NCBI RefSeq assembly: GCF_024323335.1
Contig: NC_066582.1
Location: 88,594,944 to 88,658,943 of the forward strand
DNA: 64,000 nt
Direction of reading: 5' to 3'
Origin: Lathyrus oleraceus
Lineage: Eukaryota > Streptophyta > Magnoliopsida > Fabales > Fabaceae
Every line of letters begins with the position of its first letter. Position 1 is the first letter of the stretch. A program made the translations under genes and the position numbers. The notes under the pieces are model-generated. The model was not told the origin of the DNA. It made no database searches and worked only from the letters and a program-made list of their open reading frames with translations. This document shows positions 57,524 through 64,000 of the stretch, piece after piece.

Positions 57524-58353
57524 CTATTCAAGTGTCATCCTGTAGTTATGGCGTGTCTCATACCGGTGTCGAGTAGTTAGCGTTACTGGACAAAGGTTAG
57601 AGTATGATGTAAGTTATTTTGTTTCTGGGAGATGATATGCAATGCATGTTTATGATATGCAAATGCATGAAGTTTTGCCATGATTTTCACAGAGGAATAC
57701 AAACTCAAAATTATCCACATGTCGAGTACATTAGTATAACAGGAAGAAGTACGGTTTTCTCTGATTACTAGAAATTCCCAAAGGTAGGTTCTAAAGCTAT
57801 GTTTTCAAGGAAAGAACTTAGACTCACGAATCAAGTTCAAAACTTCCTCGCAATGGTGGGCTAGCCACATCGTGATGGGAGTTCTGAATTAATCTAATCT
57901 AAGTGCGATTCTCGTATTGTTTGAACAGGGTGTAGACCCTTCGGTTCAATACTACATAATCACCGATAATGAAAACAAAACTTGGGTTTAAGGCGAGGTC
58001 CCTAGAGTCACGGATCGTGTTTAGAACCTCCCCCATAATGATGGGCTAGCCATATTATGATGGAAACTCCAACAGGTCTACTCCAGGTGGAGTCTTCGTA
58101 TTGTCCCAATGAAGTGTACACCCCTCGGTTCAATACTACACAACTCCGGGTTCTAAATTTTTCTCAAAGCTCGGGTATGGAGCTTATCTCACAGCATACA
58201 CCAAGTCCCATATCAAAGTATCAACACATTACATACAACATAAGTAATCAGAATAAAATACAGAGAGATAAACATGGGAAGAAAGAATATCTTCTAACAG
58301 TCATAGCAAAATCAGACTAAGTAAGGCTAGACTCTCTCTTGCTTGGAGCAGTC
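57524..58353 (-). repeat. Leader of element Y with a 185-bp imperfect duplication
   Basis: Two related units repeat GGGCTAGCC (57858 and 58043, 185 bp apart) and CGGTTCAAT (57942 and 58126, 184 bp apart) between about 57805 and 58150. There is no coding signal. The block lies between the primer site and gag, where packaging signals would be expected. Confidence 0.7.
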
Positions 58354-58371
58354 TCCCCAGCAGAGTCGCCA
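58354..58371 (-). other. Primer-binding site of element Y
   Basis: The minus strand reads TGGCGACTCTGCTGGGGA, beginning 3 nt after the LTR end at 58375. It is the same 18-mer as in both Ogre copies, where the spacer is 6 nt. Confidence 0.85.
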
Positions 58372-58374
58372 GTC

Positions 58375-59395
58375 TGTCGCACCTCGAAAAATGATAATGC
58401 GATCCCTCGCGAGCGAACGCGGAAAAATGTTGTTCGAAACAGATTCTCCATCGAACTTTATTCATTCCCATGAAGGAATAGGAAAAAATCGAGAAAACCT
58501 CTAAAAAAAGAATAATGGTCGTCGCAACCATATTCGGGTTCGGGAGTCGATTACGCAAGGGGAAGGTATTAGCACCCCTTACGTCCGTTGTACTTAACGG
58601 GAACCTTTTAGTCTGATTTTGATATTTGACTGTTAGTTGACCGTTATTTGCTTGCTTCGAGTGATTAGAATTGATGATAGGTATGGATGAAGACCTCAGG
58701 AGGAGAAAAGGGGAGGTTTTTTATTAGTGTGCTCGCGAAGATACATCAATCTCCTGCCTACGTATCCTTATGGTGCAATAAGGAAATCAGAGCATTCGTA
58801 GTTCGGGCTACTACGAATATTTGGTGTGTTTTGTTTTGATGAACGACTGTGTAGGTCGGCGTTCTAACGGCTAAACGTTGGCTTGTCTACTCTCGGTGGA
58901 GGCTCTAGCACTGGTTTGTTGTGCGCATTAGAAAGGATTGACAGTGTTCTTTTGAAAAGGGTTTTGGTCACGCGGGGGCGACAAGTTGAATTGATGTGTT
59001 TGGGTGTTTTGGTTTGGTTTCGATCGCGCGGGGGCGAGAAGTTAGGTTTGATTTGTTTTGAGATGTCTTTTGAAGAACGATGAAAGATTAAGCAATGTGG
59101 TGTACACCAATCGTCCAATTCTTTCGCGGAATAATAAGGTGACCGCCTTCTACTCCCTTTTCGTTCGAATTATTTTGAAAGTTTGTTTGCGGACGTTGAA
59201 CGTGCACGGTAGTGTGGCGTACACCTCCTACTTGCTTATTCAAAGAATAATGAGGCGAGCGCCACTTATTTCTTTATCCAAGTTTATTTAGCGTGTTTTA
59301 GTCGGAAGTCGATAATTTGTGCAATATGGCGTACGCCAATTATTCAAATAATCGAGAGATGGCGAGGCGAACGCCTCCCATCTTTTATCATCCGA
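58375..59395 (-). repeat. 5' LTR of element Y, truncated (last 1 kb only)
   Basis: It matches 45742-46764 closely over its whole length, including the palindromes TGGTGTACACCA (59098), TGGCGTACGCCA (59327) and GAGGCGAACGCCTC (59364). Similarity stops abruptly after TCATCCGA at 59395. The partial primer-site copy in U5 is mutated here (AGATTCTCCA at 58441, versus AGAGTCGCCA at 45808). Confidence 0.85.
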
Positions 59396-61496
59396 ACATG
59401 AGAATCAGAGTTGTCGTAGTTCGGCTAAACTATTTCTATTTGTTTGGTGTTTTTTAGGTGAACAACGTTACTGCGCAATCTACCGGATGCTCGACCTTGG
59501 GAGACTTACTCACCTGTAGTAGAAGGAGTTAACGTGTCCTTAAGAGGGGATCAATATTGTTTGTGTTTTAGGAAAGCTCACACAAGAAAGGAAGTCCTAG
59601 ACGAAGGAACCGTGCTACCTTAATTGACATGCAAACAAGGGACTACGCGGAGTCTAGCAAACCTATGGGAATACAACAAGCGAGTCTCAAGAGAGACCAA
59701 AAACGGGAAATGGAATGCCAATCACTGGGCTTACATCCAACTCCAAAAACAGACGGGAAATAGATAGCCAATCGCTGATCTTACATCTGACTCCACAAGC
59801 AAATAAACATGCTAAGTAAACAAGCAATCAAGCAACACACGCTATATGCAAACAAGCGGCTCATACAAGGTTGGGCTTTAGTCAAGGGGTCATATCAACC
59901 TCGACAAACAAGCCAACACTAGAAGGGGTGTCTGAGGCTCTTAACCACTGACATTGACTGTCAGGGTGAGCAGATGAAATGGGAAATGAGGATTAGACCT
60001 CGTAGCTCTTAACCCGGCCTGGGTGAGCTTTAATCAAAGAAGGTGTGGGAGTCCAGAATGAGGAACTCTATTCCATAATGACTGACTCTATATACAAGAT
60101 TTTGGGTGTTTATTCAAAATGCATCAGCACGTAGTGCGAGCAAGATGAAAGACTCAACTGAATAGCAGGGGATGGATTGCACATCCCTTCTATCTGCCAA
60201 TGCCTCTTCACTTAGGAGGTCTTTGAAGTACATGGCACAAATATAAACAATCACAAACATTGCCTCTTAAGGAGGGCTTCAGACAGGTGCCTGCCAAAGA
60301 TAGCAGGTCTTCCAGACTACATGGAGTTAGAGAGATTACCTAAGTGGTATGCCAACCACAAGCAAAGCAAAGCAACTCAAGCAATGAGTTAAAGAGGCTA
60401 AAGTACCTGTCAGAAAAGCTAACCAATCAGTACTATGTTCAGACAAACAACCAACAGTCAACAGTGTTACAACTCAAATTGCACACAAGTCAAGCTTTAT
60501 GACTCAATAATTCAAGTGACTCCCACCATCTCCAATGACCTACAAACAGCAAGGGCTAGTGGACAAAATAAATGCATCTCAAATCATGAGATCAACATCA
60601 TCCCTTAGGGACTAGGAGCTTGAACCTGAAATGCAAAACTCAAAAGATGAGTACAAACCACTAGCACCAAGGCTAGGGTCAAAGGTAAGGTAAAAAGTCA
60701 AAACAGCAACCAATTCTCAACATGTAGCACATTTATTCTATCATGAACATGTCCTAAAAAGGACCAAACCAAAAGCATTAAGCAAAATCATTTTATGAGC
60801 AAGATATGGCAAGGCAAGCAAAAGGTGCATACAATTGGTCATCAAGAATCAAAATTCCATATCAAAACAGAAATGAATCAAACAATTCTGGAAATTTTTA
60901 TAAGCATACAACATGTCCAACACAATCATCATGCCAAAAATTGTAAACAGAGAAGCTCAATTGATATGGATATGAAAATGAATAAGATCAGCATCAAATT
61001 GTGTGACACACATTGTCACACCAAGCATTCATGTGTCCCAAACAGAGAAGAAAAATGCTAAAAATGCCAAATAAAATCTCAAGCATCCTAAAACATGTTA
61101 GGAATCAACATATAAAATTTCATGGTAATTGGATCATTATTGAGCATTTCACACCAATTTGAATGAGGCATGGCATAATTGTGTACACGTTCAAGTAATT
61201 CCACACAATCAAAAATCCAGAAGAGATAAAATCATGAAACCACAACCAAAAAATAGTAGACATCACAAGGATCATGTAGCAAAAAATTGCACTCAATTTG
61301 GAACCATTTTCAATTAGTTATGATTTTTTGAATTTGAAGAACAAAAATGAAATAATATTGAAGATTATATGGAAATGATATTGAAAACAAAAGAAATCCA
61401 AAATGCCAATTCCAGGAATCGAAGGGAGTAGCAAGGCGCGTCCAAAATGTAGTCTTTTTGGCTATTTCGATTAAATGGAAATCTGAAGCGCTCTCG

Positions 61497-61566
61497 CCTG
61501 GAATCGAACCAGGTGCGTTCCAAAACGCGGCGTTTAACTAATTGACGTGGCGCGCCAACTCAGACA
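61497..61566 (-). other. tRNA-like relic (A-box and B-box/T-arm) inside LTR
   Basis: On the minus strand an A-box-like TGTCTGAGTTGG (61566-61555) is followed by a perfect T-arm at 61513-61497: CCTGG, a seven-base TTCGATT loop, CCAGG. The B-box GGTTCGATTCC lies within it. A short stem-loop (GCGTTTTGGAACGC) between them could be an anticodon-arm remnant. I cannot fold a complete cloverleaf with an acceptor stem, so this is not a functional tRNA gene call. Confidence 0.4.
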
Positions 61567-61708
61567 AGTCAGCATGCGTGGAAAGGTCCAAAGAACCATA
61601 ACCAATCAACTTGCCACTGGAACGCAAGCGTGGCGATGACGAGGCAAAAGCCCTAACGCCTGAACTAGAGGTCCTAATACTATTCACGCGTGGCGGTCAA
61701 GGGCGGAA

Positions 61709-61737
61709 ACCACCGTCTCCTACCTTGAGACGGTGGT
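61709..61737. other. Perfect 11-bp inverted repeat in LTR
   Basis: ACCACCGTCTC and GAGACGGTGGT flank a seven-base CTACCTT centre. A related hairpin with arms GACGGTGG and CCACCGTC lies in the Ogre copy 1 LTR at 14674-14695. In the element's orientation it lies downstream of the TATA box, so it would be transcribed. Confidence 0.8.
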
Positions 61738-62156
61738 GAACAGTAACATGCAACAAATTTTTTTGCAGAATTTACGAACCAATACACCATTCAAAAGCTC
61801 TCAACATGAGGATCCAACAATGGCAGCAGTGGATTCAGGTGCCTAGCAAGGTCCAAATCTCTTCTATCACCCTTGTTATGACTTCTGAAGCACAAATCAA
61901 CTCTTGGAAAGGCTTGGATCTAGCTCAAAGTTCAATCTCCATTGCCATGTTCTTGAGCTTCATATGCTTAATTCTTCACCAAATTCTGCAAATCAAAGCT
62001 TGATCTATACTGAATAATGATCAAAGAACACAAATATGCAAGAAAATCCAAGTGTTATGTGGAAATTTTTTGAATTATGGTGGAGAGAAATTTTGGAGGG
62101 AAAGTTTGAATCTAGATCTAGAATGATGAATTCTGAAAATTCTGTTAGGATTATCC

Positions 62157-62163
62157 TTTTATA
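62157..62163 (-). promoter_or_regulatory. TATA box of the minus-strand family-X LTR
   Basis: The minus strand reads CATATAAAAGGATAATCC, about 1 kb from the LTR start at 63171. That is similar to the TATA spacing in the two Ogre LTRs. Confidence 0.5.
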
Positions 62164-63171
62164 TGTTGTGTTAATCCATTTGCTAATTAGAATTAAGCAT
62201 GGTTAATGAAATTTTAGTGAGAAATAAGGTGTAGTGCAAAAATTGATTTTTCACCCCATACATGCAACATGCACGTGAACAGTACCACATGGCCATGCAA
62301 TTTCACTTAAAATCATCTTATGAACATGTTGGAATGGTTAAAAAGCTCATATGATGCACCAAATTCAAATTCATGATTTTCCCTCCAAAATGAGCATGAA
62401 TGAGCAAATTGTCATGTGATGAAATTTCATGCAATGCCTTGATGGATTTGGAAAATATGAGTCATGACAAGCATTATGCAAAAAGAGGCACTCAATTTCG
62501 AGTTCTAGATCAAAAGTTATGGCTTGTTGAAGTTCCATGCACACTTGGCAATGATTTGCTCATATCTCCTCAACCATTCATCAGATGCTCATGATCTTGG
62601 ACTTTTTGGAAATGGGAGAGAAAGATATTCAACTTTCATGTTGGGAAAAGTTTCATTTGAAGCTTCTTTGTTGTTGGAAAGTCAAGTTGAAAGTGGTCCA
62701 AAAACTTGCCATTTTTGGAAACTTGAAATTACAGGTCACTTTCCATTTTGGGAAACTTTTGATCTGGCTTCGAAATCTTTAATGTAGATGTTTGACATGA
62801 TGAATAAACTTCTTTGGGACATGAATGAAGTGTCTCAAGCCATTTCTCCACCTCCTAGCCCTCAGTTGACTTGCAGTTGACTTATATGGGCCCCAGATGA
62901 CCTGAAACTGCACTGATGACTTTTGAGCCTCTAGCACTTGGTACAATAGCTTCAAAATGAACCCTTGGATCATATAAGCTTTTGTGAATAATCACGTGGA
63001 TTTCATCTCAAGGAAAACCTTGCTCTTTTGCATTGAGGAATTCTCCTGATGCCAGTCTTGACTGATAAGATGCAATACACTATGCAATGTTAATGTAATG
63101 TTAGTGCAATGTCAATGACCTAAAAAATGAAATGAATGCATGAATGGGGGGTGAAAATTTGAGGTGCTACA

Positions 63172-63185
63172 TCTGCCCCTATTCA
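63172..63185 (-). other. Polypurine tract next to the LTR at 63171
   Basis: The minus strand reads TGAATAGGGGCAGA followed by the LTR start TGTAGCACC. It shows that the LTR is a 3' LTR of an element extending to the right of the window. Confidence 0.65.
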
Positions 63186-63410
63186 ATCAACTGGGAACCT
63201 GAACGGGTGAGAGCAACGGCTGTCAGACCTTCCAGGTAAACAGGGATTGAATACCAACAGAACCGTAGAAATTTGCACTCTGCGGGAGGTGATCAAAGAA
63301 AAGAATGTTCACCAATGGCAGCTTCCAATGGGGATTTGATATTCATCACTGGACCAGACAAGACGTTTTACCGCCGACTCTACTGGGGATTTTTATTTTT
63401 ACCGAAAAAA

Positions 63411-64000
63411 GGAACCACGACCAAACGCCAACGGACGAATGGGAAGAGCTCGACCAGACATCAACGGATGAAAGGGAGAAAGAAGCCACGACCAGACGCC
63501 AACGGACGAATGGGAAGAGCTCGACCATACATCAACGGATGAAAGGGAGAAAGAAGCTACGACCAGACGCCAACGAACGAATGGGAAGAGCTCGACCAGA
63601 CATCAACGGATGAAAGGGAGAAAGAAGCCACGACCAGACGCCAACGGACGAATGGGAAGAACTCGACCAGACATCAACGGATGAAAGGGAGAAAGAAGCC
63701 ACGACCAGACGCCAACGGACGAATGGGAAGAACTCGACCAGACATCAACAGACGAATGGGAAAGAGAAACCACGATCAGACATCGAAAAATGATGAATGG
63801 GAAGAGAAACCACGACCAGACGCCAACAGACGAATGGGGAAGAGAAACCACGACCAGACGCCAACAGACGAATGGGAAAGAGAAACCACGACCAGACATT
63901 GAAAAATGATGAGTGGGAAGAGAAACCACGACCAGACGCCAACGGACGAATGGGAAGGACTCAACCAGACATCAACGGATGAATGGGAGAAAGAAACCAC
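63411..64000 (-). repeat. 71-bp tandem repeat, runs off the window
   Basis: Units containing GACCAGACGCCAACGGACG and GACCAGACATCAACGGATG repeat every 71 bp (anchor positions 63485, 63556, 63627 and 63698). Each unit is itself two related halves of about 35 bp. From about 63745 the array switches to shorter variant half-units. It lies about 225 bp upstream of a polypurine tract, so it is in the 3' UTR of the next element. Reading frames through it are repeat artefacts. Confidence 0.85.

Larger units (their letters stand above)
45742..59395 (-). mobile_element. Element Y: gag-only, probably non-autonomous Ogre-related retrotransposon
   Basis: Reading leftward: truncated 5' LTR (59395-58375), primer site (58371-58354), leader with a 185-bp duplication, gag (57523-56021), 2.6 kb without recognisable genes, an array of about 35 hairpin-like repeats (53365-51860), a polypurine tract (51586-51571) and a full 5.8-kb 3' LTR (51570-45742). 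No protease, RT or integrase is visible. The primer site and the Gag zinc-knuckle pattern match Ogre, so mobilisation by an Ogre partner is plausible (inference). Its 5' LTR is fused to a different LTR at 59395/59396. Confidence 0.75.
59396..63171 (-). mobile_element. Family-X-like LTR, 3' end missing and fused to element Y LTR
   Basis: On the minus strand it begins TGTAGCACCTCAAATTTTC at 63171, next to a polypurine tract. It resembles the plus-strand LTR starting at 23455. Its interior shares blocks with Ogre LTRs (for example the GCTCGCACTACGTGCTGATGC segment near 60125-60145, compare 31454). The region next to the break (59400-59520) resembles 9480-9700 of the solo LTR, so the missing part is U5. 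It carries a TATAAAA box, a tRNA-like block and a perfect 11-bp hairpin. Confidence 0.7.

Noticed and set aside
61497..61566. Functional tRNA gene
   Set aside because: No acceptor stem pairing and no clear 7-nt anticodon loop; reported only as a tRNA-like relic.
63305..64000. Several overlapping frames with serine- or arginine-rich repeats
   Set aside because: All are read-throughs of the 71-bp tandem array in different phases.
1..64000. Host protein-coding gene
   Set aside because: Every long or motif-bearing frame is explained by retroelement proteins or repeats; remaining frames are short and lack recognisable domains.

Overview
The window is intergenic DNA from a large plant genome. It is built almost entirely of nested, mostly decayed LTR retrotransposons, and I see no convincing host gene. 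Ogre-type Ty3/gypsy elements with LTRs of about 5 kb, an extra ORF1 before gag, a PR/RT intron and an arginine-tRNA-type primer site, together with Athila-like and SIRE-like pieces, suggest a legume, most likely tribe Fabeae (pea, vetch, lentil, Lathyrus). That assignment is inference from element families, not from a marker gene.

Layout. 1-3166: minus-strand Ogre/Tat fragment (PR tail, RT, RNases H, integrase N-terminus). 3167-4652: minus-strand LTR of an Athila-like element, whose internal region runs to about 11472 and carries two copies of an Athila-type extra ORF (5733-7149 and 7891-10831). The second copy is split by a plus-strand solo LTR (8320-10043) with a 5-bp target duplication. 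11473-12599: minus-strand SIRE-like LTR. 12602-23454: Ogre copy 1 (LTR, primer site, ORF1, gag-pro), cut inside PR by another plus-strand LTR (23455-28154, 'family X'). 28155-45741: Ogre copy 2, the best preserved element, with LTR, primer site, intact ORF1, damaged gag-pro, an intact-looking GT-AG intron, RT with two RNase H domains, integrase, and a repeat-rich 3' UTR.

45742-59395: a minus-strand element ('Y') with a 5.8-kb LTR and the same primer site as Ogre. Only a gag gene is recognisable in it, so it is probably non-autonomous. Its 5' LTR is truncated and fused at 59395/59396 to a family-X-like minus-strand LTR (to 63171). That LTR is followed by the polypurine tract and the start of a 71-bp tandem repeat belonging to a further element that runs off the window.

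How the parts work together. The autonomous Ogre copies encode the usual Gag, protease, RT/RNase H and integrase plus ORF1. Element Y shares their primer site and Gag zinc-knuckle pattern, so it could in principle have been mobilised by an Ogre-type partner (inference).

The most unusual signal is structural. Y carries an array of modules with up to three consecutive palindromes in the probable leader part of its LTR, and about 35 copies of a hairpin-forming repeat with matched stem changes just before its polypurine tract. Unrelated LTR families here also carry clusters of short CG-rich inverted motifs, and several LTRs hold a second, partial copy of the primer-binding sequence inside U5.
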